A DNA stretch of 43,649 nucleotides from Butyrivibrio sp. (GCA_022486625.1 JAKVKH010000031.1:1-43649); one strand, 5' to 3'; shown: positions 15,846-25,789, numbered from the stretch's first letter. Numbers and translations: made by a program. Notes: generated by a model from the letters alone, not told the origin.

Positions 15846-17897
15846 TCATTCTGCCTGCTCAGCATCCTGATCTTCACCGATCAGCAGGAGATTGGGTGCC
15901 CAGTTTACAATGCGCTGTCTGGATGTCTGATCTGAAAAAAGCATCCCGACCTGATACTTTCCTTCCGGAAGTGTATCTGCCTGAATCCGCACCCGGAAGC
16001 CGGTCAGATCCACATGAACCTGTCCTTCAAGATTATTTCTGATGTCCTCACGATAACAGTCATATACAGAAGTCTCCAGAACCTCTGGCCCAGTCGGAAC
16101 AGAGGCACCCGGCTCTCCTTCAACCCTTCGCAGAAGAAGTCTGCGTGTATAATACGCATTATCGGATCCGATCACAAAACTGTATCCTTTAATAAAATAT
16201 CCATCTGCAAGTCCATCCCCGGTCAGGTGGTAATTTCTGATCCATCTGGACATGGTGTTAGCATATTCCACACCGATTCTGAGACATTCATCCGTCCACT
16301 GCGGCGGATAACCGTTTCTGCATGTTCTGAACCTTGCTCCGGTCAGTTTCTGTACCTGACGGTCTGCATCCTCCATCCTGAGGAAATCTGCCACATGTTC
16401 GTCATCCGTCAGATACCTGTGATAAAAAGGATCCACATGATACAACGCTTCATGTCTTCTCATGAGTGTATCATATTCATGTGCAAGACGCTCCATTTTC
16501 TGCGCATCCTCAGTATCATTGCCACGGCTGAGTGACTCATGATGATACAACCGGATATGATTACAGCAGATATTATAATATCCTTTTTCAATCAGTGCAT
16601 AGCACAGATCCACATCATTAAATGCAACTGCAAGGTCTTCCTGATACCCGCCGGCTTCCTGAAATCTGGCGCTGTTCACCATCAGACATGCACCTGTTAC
16701 TCCAATCAGATCATGTATTCCGCGGTTAAACCCAAAATAGTGTGCCTCTTCATCATGCATTTTCTGCAGCTTATGCATCGGCCCCAACCTTACATTGGTA
16801 ATGCCGGCATGCTGAATCAGATCCGTATCCGGATACAGAAGTTTGGCTCCTACTGCGCCCGCCCATGGAAGAAGTGCCTGAGCCGTGAGTTCTCTCAGCC
16901 ATCCGTCCTGAATCACCTCAATATCATCATTCAGAAACAGAAAATATTCTCCGTCTGCAAGCTTGGCTCCGATATTACACATTCTGGAAAAGTTAAATGG
17001 CATCTGCCGGTAAATATAGCGGACCGCTCTGAGACCGCCCTCATGTTCTGCCTTTTCCGTCATGGTGCTGATTTTCTGCCGGTTTACATCACTGCTTCCA
17101 TTATCAATAATCAGAATTTCATAGGAAATATGCTGCATATCTCCTGTATCATGCGTCAGAATTGAATGAATACACTGTTCCAGGACTTCCGGATGATCCT
17201 TTGAAGGAATGATAATGCTGACAGAAACCGTACTGTCCAGGCGGTGAATCTGATCAGAAAAGACACGCCCGCAGAAAAGATCCTGTGACTGAAGTCCATG
17301 AAAAAGGATCTCATCCACATGTCCGATTCTGAAATTGATTCCCTCTCTTACCTGATAACCACCTGCGCGTCTTGCCAGCTGATCAAACAGAAAGTCTCCC
17401 GCACACGCGCCTTCCGGCAACTGCCCATGACCTTCCTTCAGCACTTCTACAAGCAAACTTGCCCTGACTGCAAAAATGCTGCCAATATAAAAAGCGCTCC
17501 GGTAACTGTCCGGGGACCAGTCGGGCTTAAAATACGGATTTTGCGGTAAACCGTCAACGCCGATCTGATCTTCATCTCCATATAGAAGACTGATGTCCGG
17601 ATGGCAGTTAAAATACTCTGCAATATAATCATCTGCGTACTTTGTCAACCTGCCTTTATCCGCCGTAAAAATGACAATTTCGGTTCCGATATCTTCAATC
17701 CGTCTGACATCGCATAGCGTCTCCCGGATTCTCCCGTAACGGATCACTGCCGCCTTAGACTCTGAATGAAACTCCGGTCTGACTTTTTCCCAGTCTTTTT
17801 CCCAGTCATGGTAATATATGTGGCGTTTTCTGATTCGCTCGCGATATAAACGCTGCTGTCTGTGTATTAAAATGTCGCGGATTGTCTGTTTTAGCAT
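15846..17897 (-). CDS. Family 2 glycosyltransferase with degenerate N-terminal half-domain and C-terminal beta domain
   Basis: 683 aa. The complete GT-A domain starts near residue 225 (VSVSIIIPSKDHPEVLEQCI), with ILIIDNGSSD, the metal site LFLNDDIEVIQDGWLREL, GAVGAKLLYPDTDLIQHAGI, TGACLMVNSARFQEAGGYQ and NDVDLCYALIEKGY. In front lies only the second half of another GT2 domain: YGDEDQ and NPYFKPDWSPDSYRSAFYIG match the later part of the GT2 at 10287-11711, while the nucleotide-binding start is missing and the DHDD site is replaced by TADKG. The last 150 or so residues are beta-rich, with FRVRIQADTLPEGKYQVGML and TSRQRIVNWAPNLLLIGE, perhaps a sugar-binding module. A TGGAG site precedes the ATG. 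The gene follows the methyltransferase-kinase by 9 bases. Confidence 0.88.
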   Translation of the reverse strand: MLKQTIRDILIHRQQRLYRERIRKRHIYYHDWEKDWEKVRPEFHSESKAAVIRYGRIRETLCDVRRIEDIGTEIVIFTADKGRLTKYADDYIAEYFNCHPDISLLYGDEDQIGVDGLPQNPYFKPDWSPDSYRSAFYIGSIFAVRASLLVEVLKEGHGQLPEGACAGDFLFDQLARRAGGYQVREGINFRIGHVDEILFHGLQSQDLFCGRVFSDQIHRLDSTVSVSIIIPSKDHPEVLEQCIHSILTHDTGDMQHISYEILIIDNGSSDVNRQKISTMTEKAEHEGGLRAVRYIYRQMPFNFSRMCNIGAKLADGEYFLFLNDDIEVIQDGWLRELTAQALLPWAGAVGAKLLYPDTDLIQHAGITNVRLGPMHKLQKMHDEEAHYFGFNRGIHDLIGVTGACLMVNSARFQEAGGYQEDLAVAFNDVDLCYALIEKGYYNICCNHIRLYHHESLSRGNDTEDAQKMERLAHEYDTLMRRHEALYHVDPFYHRYLTDDEHVADFLRMEDADRQVQKLTGARFRTCRNGYPPQWTDECLRIGVEYANTMSRWIRNYHLTGDGLADGYFIKGYSFVIGSDNAYYTRRLLLRRVEGEPGASVPTGPEVLETSVYDCYREDIRNNLEGQVHVDLTGFRVRIQADTLPEGKYQVGMLFSDQTSRQRIVNWAPNLLLIGEDQDAEQAE

Positions 17898-17906
17898 ATT
17901 ACTCCA

Positions 17907-20048
17907 TTACCTGTGGAAAATTTTCTGTAATCGACCAAACATCGGAGAATTTTTATCTTCCGGCGTTTCATTTTCTTCTGTATCTTTGGGATCTTCCATC
18001 TGATAACGAACCAGATTCGCCGCAATTTCCGAAGAAACAAGCGACATCACCATCGTTACCGTAAGACGATCCTTTCCGGTTTTCTTAAGCTGCTCGGACT
18101 CAAAGCCAAACTCAATTCCCGGATCCTGTGTTTCAAAGACAATACTGTCATCTGACATCCATGCTCCATTTGGATGAATGCTGAGCGCAGTATCCTGCTC
18201 CGCAATGGAAACCCCATCCCAGAGTACCTGTTTCAAAGTCACTATGCATGCATCAAAAGCAGGATCAAGCCGAATTGCCTTCAGCCTGCTGTCAATTCGG
18301 ATATCCACCGTTACCGTACCCGTTTTGTCATACTCCGCATCCGGATACTCAGAGTTTTCCTCTGTAAAACCTTCTCCATAATCACGGTAAACCTGAATCC
18401 GGTCTCTGATTCTGGTTTTGGGATCTTCCTTCAGAAGTTCCCTCGGAACCTTCGCCTTATATCCAATCAGCTTCCACAGCTCTACCATGGATTTATCCGC
18501 CCCGGTAACATACTTCTGAAATTCTGCCTCTTCCTCCAGCAGCGACTCCACATTTTCCTTTGAAAGGCCAAGATACCGGTACAGTTTTTCCACATCAAGC
18601 TTCGCTCTTTTCCTGTCTTCCTGGATATAGCAGTAAAGAGCTCTGAATGCAATTTCCTTTGCCGGAATGGTCTTCCCATAAGTCCATTCATAATCAATAA
18701 TTGTCCAAATCGGCCCATTCACCAGAATATTCGGAAAAATAAGATCATAATCTGCAACCGGATAGTCATCCTGATAACTGATTCTTCTCAAATACTCTTT
18801 GAACAGCTTCTCAAAACCTTCCATATCATCGCGGGAAAGGCATCTGTCCAACAGCGCAGAAAGTGGTACTCCGTTCACATAGGAAAATGTTGCAATATCC
18901 GTATTCTCATCAATCTGACAGTCATTTACTTCAAGATCTCCGCCTCTGAACCTCTCCACAAGCGCAAGATATGCATCTCTTATATTACGGATATGCTCTT
19001 TTGCCGCCTCTGTCAGCGGAACCTTGCAGATCACCTTTCTGCCTGCCTTATCAATACAAATATCTGTACGAATCTTGAATTCATCCGCACGATCATTTGA
19101 ATACTTGCTGTAAATCACCGGAAACTCCGGTCCGATGATAACCTCAAACGAATTGGCAAACTCCGGATACATCTGATCCTGAATCAGTCCGTCATAAACA
19201 TATTTTTCATTAAAAAGAACTATTCTGTCTCTGTCATAATTACGCACATTATCAAACAGTTCTCCGAATTTTGGCATATACTGATCCGAATGTAACATTG
19301 TCATCAGCTTATAATCCGGATAGGGATAATAAAACTGATATTCACGAATCCCGCAGCTTTTGAAAACCTGGATCAGACCATTTCTTGTAAAAGTTCGCGC
19401 CACACTGTCCTCCGGATATCCTTCCAGTCCGGAAAAATAGGATCCGAGATGATCTTCCCTGCAGCCTGCAAAATACTTCAGTCCGGTACGGTTCTCAATC
19501 GCAATTACGATACGCCCGTCTTTTGCCAGATGCCCTTTAAGCATGTTCAGGAAATTCTCGTACGGATGCTCTCCGCCGATATATCCCTGTCCGTATTCAA
19601 AAACACCAATCAGGAAAATAAAATCAAAATCTCTGTCAAGATCAGGCTCAATATCTCGAAAATTTCCAACGTGAATGGTAACATTATCACAGTCCTGATT
19701 CTTCCAGGCATTAATTTCGCTGCGTTTTCTGGACAGATCCACACTCGTTACCTGCGCCGCCTTACGGGAAAGTGTACCGGTAATCGCTCCGCATCCGGAG
19801 CCGACTTCCAGCACCTTTTCCGTATGCTGCATCGGAATCCATTCAATAATATTTCCCCGCTGTTCTGAAAGATGATAAAGGACAGGCCAACTGGCGCTTT
19901 TCTCAATGATTGCCGGATATTCTTCCCTCTTATGCTCTTTGACAATCTTCAGAAGTTCGTCTTCAACCTCACCGTCACAATACAGATCCATCCCATTGTA
20001 ATGTGCGAAATTCAGTTTTACCTTGCCGATTTTCTCTTCTTTATCCAT
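17907..20048 (-). CDS. WbdD-like methyltransferase-kinase, probable polysaccharide chain terminator
   Basis: About 713 aa. The N-terminal part is a class I SAM methyltransferase: motif I VLEVGSGCGAITGTLS (about 79-94), an acidic VTSVDLS, then FDFIFLIGVFEYG. The middle part resembles small-molecule kinases: a candidate ATP-site Lys in GRKVICKVPL (about K342), the catalytic loop ADYDLIFPN (Asp435 and Asn440, the DxxxxN pattern) and IIDYEW with the metal-binding Asp452. The last 120 residues are beta-rich. Methyltransferase-then-kinase order is that of WbdD, which caps the E. coli O9a chain with a methyl phosphate and so sets its length. The next gene upstream encodes a Wzt with a C-terminal carbohydrate-binding domain, the partner that reads such caps. 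ATG 20048 has GAGGAAAC upstream; ATG 20081, overlapping the Wzt gene by 8 bases, is the alternative. The WbdD role is inference from domain order and context. Confidence 0.82.
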   Translation of the reverse strand: MDKEEKIGKVKLNFAHYNGMDLYCDGEVEDELLKIVKEHKREEYPAIIEKSASWPVLYHLSEQRGNIIEWIPMQHTEKVLEVGSGCGAITGTLSRKAAQVTSVDLSRKRSEINAWKNQDCDNVTIHVGNFRDIEPDLDRDFDFIFLIGVFEYGQGYIGGEHPYENFLNMLKGHLAKDGRIVIAIENRTGLKYFAGCREDHLGSYFSGLEGYPEDSVARTFTRNGLIQVFKSCGIREYQFYYPYPDYKLMTMLHSDQYMPKFGELFDNVRNYDRDRIVLFNEKYVYDGLIQDQMYPEFANSFEVIIGPEFPVIYSKYSNDRADEFKIRTDICIDKAGRKVICKVPLTEAAKEHIRNIRDAYLALVERFRGGDLEVNDCQIDENTDIATFSYVNGVPLSALLDRCLSRDDMEGFEKLFKEYLRRISYQDDYPVADYDLIFPNILVNGPIWTIIDYEWTYGKTIPAKEIAFRALYCYIQEDRKRAKLDVEKLYRYLGLSKENVESLLEEEAEFQKYVTGADKSMVELWKLIGYKAKVPRELLKEDPKTRIRDRIQVYRDYGEGFTEENSEYPDAEYDKTGTVTVDIRIDSRLKAIRLDPAFDACIVTLKQVLWDGVSIAEQDTALSIHPNGAWMSDDSIVFETQDPGIEFGFESEQLKKTGKDRLTVTMVMSLVSSEIAANLVRYQMEDPKDTEENETPEDKNSPMFGRLQKIFHR

Positions 20049-20073
20049 CTGCAGTTTCCTCAGCGTTCCGTGA

Positions 20074-21462
20074 TCAGCCATCCGTTACCTGTACGGTCGA
20101 ATCCATGTCATAATACCCTACTGTATTCTTGTCTGATACAACTGTGATATTTAATGCGTCATATAACCTGTGATACACCGTAAAAGCTCCGTTTTCAAAA
20201 CCTGTCACGCCAAAGGAAATCAGATACTCCCCTCCCTGAAGGCTCATCTTCTGTCTGAAGGTAATATCCTTGCTCTCACCGGCTTTCACAGATTCCAGAA
20301 ATGCTTTCTCCACCATGGTGTTAGTTCCGGTTATCTCTATTCCAAGTGTATTTTTAAACGTAAATGCAAATATTGGAGCAGCAGCATCTCTGGTGAAGTT
20401 CACATGCATATGCACCATAAACTCAGTTCCCTTCTCTACCGCAGAAGTAACCGTTCCTGCTTCATCTGTTACATAGAAATCCGAAATACAGGCCCCACCG
20501 TTTCCATACTCCAGAAGGTTGGGATTCTGAGATGTCCCATTTGCCACAGACTCCTGTGAAGGCTCTTTATTCAGCCCCGTCTGTCCTTCCGACTTATCCC
20601 GCTTCATTTTCGCAGGTGTACCGATCTGCTTCTCCGCGTCTTCCACATCCTTCTGTGCAGCGAGCCGAATCTCATCGTCATCCAGAAGGCTCTTTACAGC
20701 ACCTTTTCCCGGAAGCTCATACTGACCGACCAGAACACGTTTATACGCATCAATCATGTCCTTCGGCGTCCCCTCCCCCAGTTTTACCCCCTGGTTGAGG
20801 AGCACTGCACGGTCACAGTATTTACTGATACTGCTCAAATCATGAGAAACGAACAGAATCGTCTTGCCCTGCTTCTTGAACTCTTCAAACTTGTGATAAC
20901 ACTTTGCCTGAAAAAAGACATCTCCGACAGATAACGCCTCATCAACAATCAGAATCTCCGGATCAATATTGATCGCTACTGCAAATGCCAGACGGACAAA
21001 CATACCGCTGGAATATGTCTTTACCGGCTGATATACATAGTCACCGATATCTGCAAAATCCAGAATGGCATTCAGTCTCTTTCTGATCTCTTCTTCTGAA
21101 AAACCGATCATCATTCCGTTCAGAAAAATATTATCAATACCGTTATATTCCATATTGAATCCGGCACCAAGTTCCAGAAGCGCTGAAATATGCCCTTTCA
21201 CCATTACATCACCGGATGTGGGAGTCAGAACGCCGGTAATAATTTTGAGAATTGTAGATTTTCCGGAACCATTTGTACCGATAATACCGACCGTCTCTCC
21301 CTTATAGATTGTCATATCCACATGGTTGAGCGCAAGATGCTCCTTGTACTTTTTCTTTCTCGAAAAGCCAAGTGCCTCCTTCAGTCGGTCTGACGGTTTA
21401 TCATACAGTTTATACATTTTGGTCAGATCACTGACCTGAATTGCAACTTCTTTATCTGCCAT
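20074..21462 (-). CDS. wzt: Polysaccharide ABC exporter ATPase with C-terminal carbohydrate-binding domain
   Basis: ATPase subunit of a Wzm/Wzt (TagH/RfbE-like) exporter that moves lipid-linked polysaccharide across the membrane. About 462 aa. The ATPase half (about 1-245) has the Walker A GTNGSGKST, the family gate-loop region ALLELGAGFNMEYNG, the signature YSSGMFVRLAFA, Walker B ILIVDEALSV and the switch VSHD. A charged linker (about 255-320) leads to a beta-sandwich of the Wzt-C kind (ISDFYVTDEAGTVTSAVEKG, FTFKNTLGIEITGTNTMVEK, GGEYLISFGVTGF). In E. coli O9a that domain binds the capped end of the chain and is needed for export. The ATG at 21462 has GAGGG upstream; the longer frame to 21492 would overlap the permease gene. 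Directly before the WbdD-like gene. Confidence 0.95.
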   Translation of the reverse strand: MADKEVAIQVSDLTKMYKLYDKPSDRLKEALGFSRKKKYKEHLALNHVDMTIYKGETVGIIGTNGSGKSTILKIITGVLTPTSGDVMVKGHISALLELGAGFNMEYNGIDNIFLNGMMIGFSEEEIRKRLNAILDFADIGDYVYQPVKTYSSGMFVRLAFAVAINIDPEILIVDEALSVGDVFFQAKCYHKFEEFKKQGKTILFVSHDLSSISKYCDRAVLLNQGVKLGEGTPKDMIDAYKRVLVGQYELPGKGAVKSLLDDDEIRLAAQKDVEDAEKQIGTPAKMKRDKSEGQTGLNKEPSQESVANGTSQNPNLLEYGNGGACISDFYVTDEAGTVTSAVEKGTEFMVHMHVNFTRDAAAPIFAFTFKNTLGIEITGTNTMVEKAFLESVKAGESKDITFRQKMSLQGGEYLISFGVTGFENGAFTVYHRLYDALNITVVSDKNTVGYYDMDSTVQVTDG

Positions 21463-21475
21463 ATAGCCCTCTTGC

Positions 21476-22534
21476 TTACATAACATCTGCAAAATGAATT
21501 TTTGACTTCTTAAATATCATTGATCCGATACAGAATACCGCAACCGTAAAGATCCAGAAATAGGTTGAGGAGTAAAAATGCTCAAAAAACCATCTCTTCT
21601 CATAAATTGAGCTTCTGTAACCGTTTACAATATAAGTCACCGGATTCAGTTTGATGATCCACTGCAGATTGTCCGGAAGCATATTGATATTCCAGAGAAT
21701 CGGAGTTGCCCACTGTCCAAGCTGAAGTGCAATGCTGATAATCTGCATCAGGTCACGGAAAAAGACCTGAATGGCACAGGTTGCATAGCTCATTGCCAGC
21801 ATCAGCATAAACTCACAGAACATGTAATACAAAATCTGAATGGTATATACAGTCGGGTAATACCCGTATCCCACTGCCACAAGAAGCAGGAGACAGCAGA
21901 AAAACACATGAATAAAAGTAGCTGCAATAATTTTGATAAGGGGAAGGATACTGATTTTAAATACAACCTTTTTTACCAGATAATTATATTCCAAAAGCGA
22001 TGTCGTTCCGTTGGAAAGCCCCTCCTGGAAATAAAACCAGGGCACCAGACCCGCTGTCAGGAACAATACATAAGGAACGTCAACGCCTCCTGCAACCAGC
22101 TGTGATCTGGACTGAAAGATTTTATCGAAAACCACCCAGTACATCAGGACCGTCACCACCGGCTGTGCCAACGCCCACACAACGCCCATATAGGAACCGG
22201 CATATCTCTTCTTGAAATCATTGACCGAAAGCCTCCAGATCAGCTTTCTGCTGTTAAAAAGTTCCACCGGCAGAACTGTCAGCTTATCATACCAAGCAGC
22301 AAACAGAATGCAGCTGATTGCAATCAGAATGCAGGCACATACCTTTTTCAGCATTTCCGTATGCGGATCAGCAAGCGGATTATAGTGCAGAACAATCACA
22401 AGCGCCAGGATCATTGCCAGTACAAAAAATATGGCAATTCCATGTTTTTTTGGCACCGCAACAAGTCTCGGCAAACGTCCGGCCTTATTTTTTCCGGCTT
22501 CAGATGAAGCCTGTTTTTTTTCGAAAAGTTTCAA
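21476..22534 (-). CDS. wzm: Polysaccharide ABC exporter permease
   Basis: Membrane subunit pairing with the downstream ATPase. 352 aa, longer than the usual 260-270 because of an added N-terminal part with two membrane segments (about 28-47 and 68-83; for example GIAIFFVLAMILALVIVLHY). The core from about residue 90 has the family-typical SRKLIWRLSVNDFKKRYAGS, YMGVVWALAQPVVTVLMYWV and, near the end, LNPVTYIVNGYRSSIYEKRW. The start is TTG at 22534: an AAAGGA site lies 9 bases upstream and the nearby ATG is out of frame and soon stops. The gene sits just behind rfbC, tying dTDP-rhamnose supply to export. Confidence 0.93.
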   Translation of the reverse strand: MKLFEKKQASSEAGKNKAGRLPRLVAVPKKHGIAIFFVLAMILALVIVLHYNPLADPHTEMLKKVCACILIAISCILFAAWYDKLTVLPVELFNSRKLIWRLSVNDFKKRYAGSYMGVVWALAQPVVTVLMYWVVFDKIFQSRSQLVAGGVDVPYVLFLTAGLVPWFYFQEGLSNGTTSLLEYNYLVKKVVFKISILPLIKIIAATFIHVFFCCLLLLVAVGYGYYPTVYTIQILYYMFCEFMLMLAMSYATCAIQVFFRDLMQIISIALQLGQWATPILWNINMLPDNLQWIIKLNPVTYIVNGYRSSIYEKRWFFEHFYSSTYFWIFTVAVFCIGSMIFKKSKIHFADVM

Positions 22535-22555
22535 AGTTCATATTCCTTTCAGACC

Positions 22556-23122
22556 TCAGGATAAATGGTGTTCCTGTCTGTACTCTGCAATCCCGCGCCA
22601 CTTCTGATCCTTATCAGAGAAAATCAGATCAACACCCTCCTGAAGCGGCCACTGCACGCCAATTTCCGGATCATTCCAGATCAGTCCGCCTTCGTCATCA
22701 GGATGATAGAAATCAGAACACTTATAAGTAAACTCTGCATAATCAGACAGCACAAGGAATCCATGTGCAAAATTTTTGGGGATATAGAACTGCTTCTTAT
22801 TTTCAGCAGAAAGAACTACACCATGCCATTTTCCAAAGGTTGCAGACCCGGGTCTTAAGTCAACGGCAACGTCAAAAACCTCTCCGTTTACCACGCGCAC
22901 GATCTTATCCTGTGGAAAATGTTTTTGAAAATGAAGGCCTCTCAGTACGCCCTTTTTTGATGCAGACTGATTGTCCTGTACAAATTCCATATCAATCCCG
23001 GCTTCTGCAAAATCATTTCTGTTGTAAGTCTCCATGAAGTACCCTCTTGCGTCCCCGAACACCGCCGGAGTAATTACCTTAAGTCCTTCAATTTCACATG
23101 TGTCTACCGTAATCTTTCCCAT
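22556..23122 (-). CDS. rfbC: dTDP-4-dehydrorhamnose 3,5-epimerase
   Basis: Third enzyme of dTDP-L-rhamnose synthesis; it epimerises C3 and C5 of dTDP-4-keto-6-deoxyglucose. 188 aa, normal for the family. Seen: GDARGYFMETYNRNDFAEAG, FVQDNQSASKKGVLRGLHFQ with the catalytic His, IVRVVNGEVFDVAVDLRPGS, FGKWHGVVLSAENKKQFYIP, and FAHGFLVLSDYAEFTYKCSD with the catalytic Tyr region. GGGAG lies before the ATG. The other pathway genes are rfbA and rfbB just upstream; the fourth gene, rfbD, is not in this window. Confidence 0.97.
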   Translation of the reverse strand: MGKITVDTCEIEGLKVITPAVFGDARGYFMETYNRNDFAEAGIDMEFVQDNQSASKKGVLRGLHFQKHFPQDKIVRVVNGEVFDVAVDLRPGSATFGKWHGVVLSAENKKQFYIPKNFAHGFLVLSDYAEFTYKCSDFYHPDDEGGLIWNDPEIGVQWPLQEGVDLIFSDKDQKWRGIAEYRQEHHLS

Positions 23123-23146
23123 TTCTTTTCTCCCATTCCTGTTCCA

Positions 23147-23836
23147 TCAGGGTCTGCTCAGACCCTGCGTACTACGCTCTTTATTTGCAGAAGCAGTAGC
23201 ATCTGCTGGTGCTTCATCTGAAATTCCGGTTTCCTGCATTTCTCCCGACTGCGCTGTTGCAGCCGAATCCGCAATCCCTGTTATTTCCTTTTTCTCAGGC
23301 TCTGTAACTTCCACCATGCTTCCCGTCAGAGGAACATGATATCCGTCCATACTCTGAAGCGTCACCAGATAAGAGCCTGTCTTCAAATGATTGATTTCAA
23401 TCATTCCATTACAGTCCGTATCTGTATACAACTTCTGTTTTGCTCCGGATCTGCCTGTGGTAACTGAGACAACAAACGGAATCCCTGTTTCCAGGCCGCT
23501 GCGGTCATTAATCACCTTTGCCGTAATACTTCCCTCTCCGGCTTCTGCCTCCAAGGCTACACTCTGCACATCCTCAGAGACAACCTGTTGAAGTATATCA
23601 TCTTTGTCAAAAAAAGTCTCATCAGACAGGAAACTCTTCAGATTATCTCCAATCTGTTCCCCATATGCAGTCACACTGACTCCTGCAACAGAAGAAGAGA
23701 CCTGTGCTGATGCATCCGCACCGCCATTTATAAGTGCATGTATCCGATCCGTATTGGTTGCATAAACCACCACAAGGATAAGCGCAATCAGACTTATAAA
23801 TGTCAGAATTGCCAGACGGACGACTTTAGAGTCCAT
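23147..23836 (-). CDS. Membrane-anchored protein with prealbumin/SpaA-like domain, unknown function
   Basis: 229 aa. One N-terminal membrane segment (about 7-25, [20 protein letters not shown]) with a very short inner end, so most of the protein should be outside the cell. After a stalk comes a beta domain (about 100-175) with [20 protein letters not shown], then a strand pair ending [20 protein letters not shown], the pattern of prealbumin-like/SpaA-type domains. The Ala/Ser/Glu-rich C-terminus looks disordered. The domain resembles the one in the GH25 protein upstream (about residues 310-390, IKIKFINRATGKLIASVPFT). The gene lies between rfbA and rfbC, overlapping the rfbA end by 11 bases, with its own AGAGGTGG site. 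It may be a structural or scaffold part of the surface-polymer machinery. No family function known to me. Confidence 0.75.
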   Translation of the reverse strand: MDSKVVRLAILTFISLIALILVVVYATNTDRIHALINGGADASAQVSSSVAGVSVTAYGEQIGDNLKSFLSDETFFDKDDILQQVVSEDVQSVALEAEAGEGSITAKVINDRSGLETGIPFVVSVTTGRSGAKQKLYTDTDCNGMIEINHLKTGSYLVTLQSMDGYHVPLTGSMVEVTEPEKKEITGIADSAATAQSGEMQETGISDEAPADATASANKERSTQGLSRP

Positions 23837-24695
23837 TTGCCACCTCTACAAGATATTTACCATAATCGGTTTTCATCAGAGGCTCTGCCAGCTTCAGCAG
23901 CTGCTCTCTTGTAATAAAATCTTTTTTATAGGCAATTTCCTCAATACAGGAAATATAAAGTCCCTGCCTCTTCTGGAATGCTGAAACAAAATCTGCCGCA
24001 TCCAGGAGTGAGTCATGATTTCCCGTATCAAGCCATGCAAATCCACGACCCATCTTTTCCACATGAAGCGTTCCGCGACGAAGATACTCATTGTTAATGC
24101 TGGTAATCTCAATCTCTCCACGTGCAGATGGTTTTACGTTTCTGGCAATTTCCACAACTTCATTATCATAGAAATAAAGCCCCGGAACTGCATAATTGCT
24201 CTTTGGTTTTGCCGGCTTTTCTTCTATGGATACTGCCATTCCGTTCTCGTCAAATTCAACCACACCGTATTCTCTGGGATCTCTGACATAATACCCAAAA
24301 ATGGTAGCTCCGCTCTTCCTTTCTGCAACACTGGAAAGAAGTTTTGAAAAACTCTGTCCGTAAAAAATATTATCGCCAAGTACCAGCGCAACAGAATCAT
24401 TACCGATAAAGTCCGCACCGATAATAAACGCATCTGCCAGTCCACGGGGTTTATTCTGAACTGCGTATTCAAAATGAAGTCCCAGCTGCTGTCCGTCTCC
24501 TAACAGTTCCTGGAAAACCGGAAGATCCCTCGGCGTGGATATGATCATGATCTCCCTGATCCCTGCCAGCATCAATGTAGACAGCGGATAATAAATCATC
24601 GGTTTATCATAAACCGGCATAATCTGCTTTGAAATTGCCTTCGTCAGCGGGTACAGTCTTGTTCCTGAACCACCTGCCAGAATAATTCCCTTCAT
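23826..24695 (-). CDS. rfbA: Glucose-1-phosphate thymidylyltransferase
   Basis: First enzyme of dTDP-L-rhamnose synthesis: dTTP plus glucose-1-phosphate to dTDP-glucose. 289 aa, family length. Seen: [20 protein letters not shown] (nucleotide-binding loop with GGSGTRL), [31 protein letters not shown] with the metal-binding Asp, and [20 protein letters not shown] followed by [21 protein letters not shown] precedes the ATG. It sits 11 bases after rfbB and overlaps the next gene, so it is part of one operon with rfbB, rfbC and the exporter. Confidence 0.98.
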   Translation of the reverse strand: MKGIILAGGSGTRLYPLTKAISKQIMPVYDKPMIYYPLSTLMLAGIREIMIISTPRDLPVFQELLGDGQQLGLHFEYAVQNKPRGLADAFIIGADFIGNDSVALVLGDNIFYGQSFSKLLSSVAERKSGATIFGYYVRDPREYGVVEFDENGMAVSIEEKPAKPKSNYAVPGLYFYDNEVVEIARNVKPSARGEIEITSINNEYLRRGTLHVEKMGRGFAWLDTGNHDSLLDAADFVSAFQKRQGLYISCIEEIAYKKDFITREQLLKLAEPLMKTDYGKYLVEVANGL

Positions 24696-24706
24696 GTTTT
24701 CCCCCT

Positions 24707-25789
24707 TTAGTTGATGTGATACATGCTCTCATAATATTTCTGATAATCGCCGCTTGTCACATGCTCCATCCATTCCTGATGTTCAAAATACCACTTGATC
24801 GTCTTACGGATTCCTTCCTTGAACATGGTCTCCGGTTCCCATCCGATTTCCTTTTTGATCTTATCCGGTGCAATGGCATAACGTCTGTCATGCCCCTTAC
24901 GATCCTGTACATAGGTAATCAGATCATAATTGATATGCTTCTTACGCGGATCATCATCTGCAAGCTCTTCCTGAAGAAGATCAATGATGGTCTTGATAAT
25001 CTCAATATTCTGTTTCTCATTATGTCCGCCGATATTATAGGTTTCAAACAGTCTTCCCTGCTCCTGCACCATATCAATTGCCTTGGCATGATCTTCCACG
25101 TACAGCCAGTCACGGACATTTTTGCCATCACCGTATACCGGAAGCTTCTGACCGTTCAATGCATTGTGAATGATAAGCGGAATCAGTTTCTCCGGGAACT
25201 GATAAGGGCCATAGTTATTGGAACAGTTAGTAATATTGGCAGGGAAATGGTAAGTATCCATATATGCCTTCACCAGAAGATCAGAGCTTGCCTTGCTGGC
25301 ACTGTACGGACTGTGCGGCGCATAGGGGGTTGTCTCATAAAAATATCCGCCGTCTTCACTTAATGAACCATAAACTTCATCTGTGGATACATGAAGGAAC
25401 TTCTTACCTTCCTTAAAGGATCCGTCCGGCAGCTCCCATGCTTTTTTGGCTGCATTGAGCATCGTTGCCGTACCAAGAACATTTGTCTGAACAAAGATCT
25501 CAGGATTGACAATGCTGCGGTCTACATGGCTTTCTGCCGCAAAATGTACAACTCTGTCAATCTCATTATCAGCAAAAATCTGATCAATGGCCTTGCGATC
25601 ACAGATGTCCGCTTTGACAAAAGTATAGTTGTCACGTCCCTCAACATCCTTCAGATTCTCCAGATTTCCGGCATATGTCAATGCATCCACATTAATAATC
25701 CGGATCTCATTGTCATACTTCTTAAACATGTAATGGATGTAATTGGATCCAATGAATCCCGCACCACCGGTAACAAGATAAGTTCTCAT
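24707..25789 (-). CDS. rfbB: dTDP-glucose 4,6-dehydratase
   Basis: Second enzyme of the dTDP-rhamnose pathway; an NAD-dependent extended short-chain dehydrogenase giving dTDP-4-keto-6-deoxyglucose. 360 aa. Seen: the NAD loop [14 protein letters not shown] (about 7-20), [20 protein letters not shown], the catalytic STDEVYGS and [19 protein letters not shown] (Tyr and Lys), and [20 protein letters not shown]. The keto sugar is also the usual substrate for dTDP-amino-sugar aminotransferases, such as the DegT-type enzyme at 30951-32054. GGAGTG precedes the ATG. It follows the GH25 gene by 58 bases that contain a small hairpin but no terminator. Confidence 0.98.
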   Translation of the reverse strand: MRTYLVTGGAGFIGSNYIHYMFKKYDNEIRIINVDALTYAGNLENLKDVEGRDNYTFVKADICDRKAIDQIFADNEIDRVVHFAAESHVDRSIVNPEIFVQTNVLGTATMLNAAKKAWELPDGSFKEGKKFLHVSTDEVYGSLSEDGGYFYETTPYAPHSPYSASKASSDLLVKAYMDTYHFPANITNCSNNYGPYQFPEKLIPLIIHNALNGQKLPVYGDGKNVRDWLYVEDHAKAIDMVQEQGRLFETYNIGGHNEKQNIEIIKTIIDLLQEELADDDPRKKHINYDLITYVQDRKGHDRRYAIAPDKIKKEIGWEPETMFKEGIRKTIKWYFEHQEWMEHVTSGDYQKYYESMYHIN

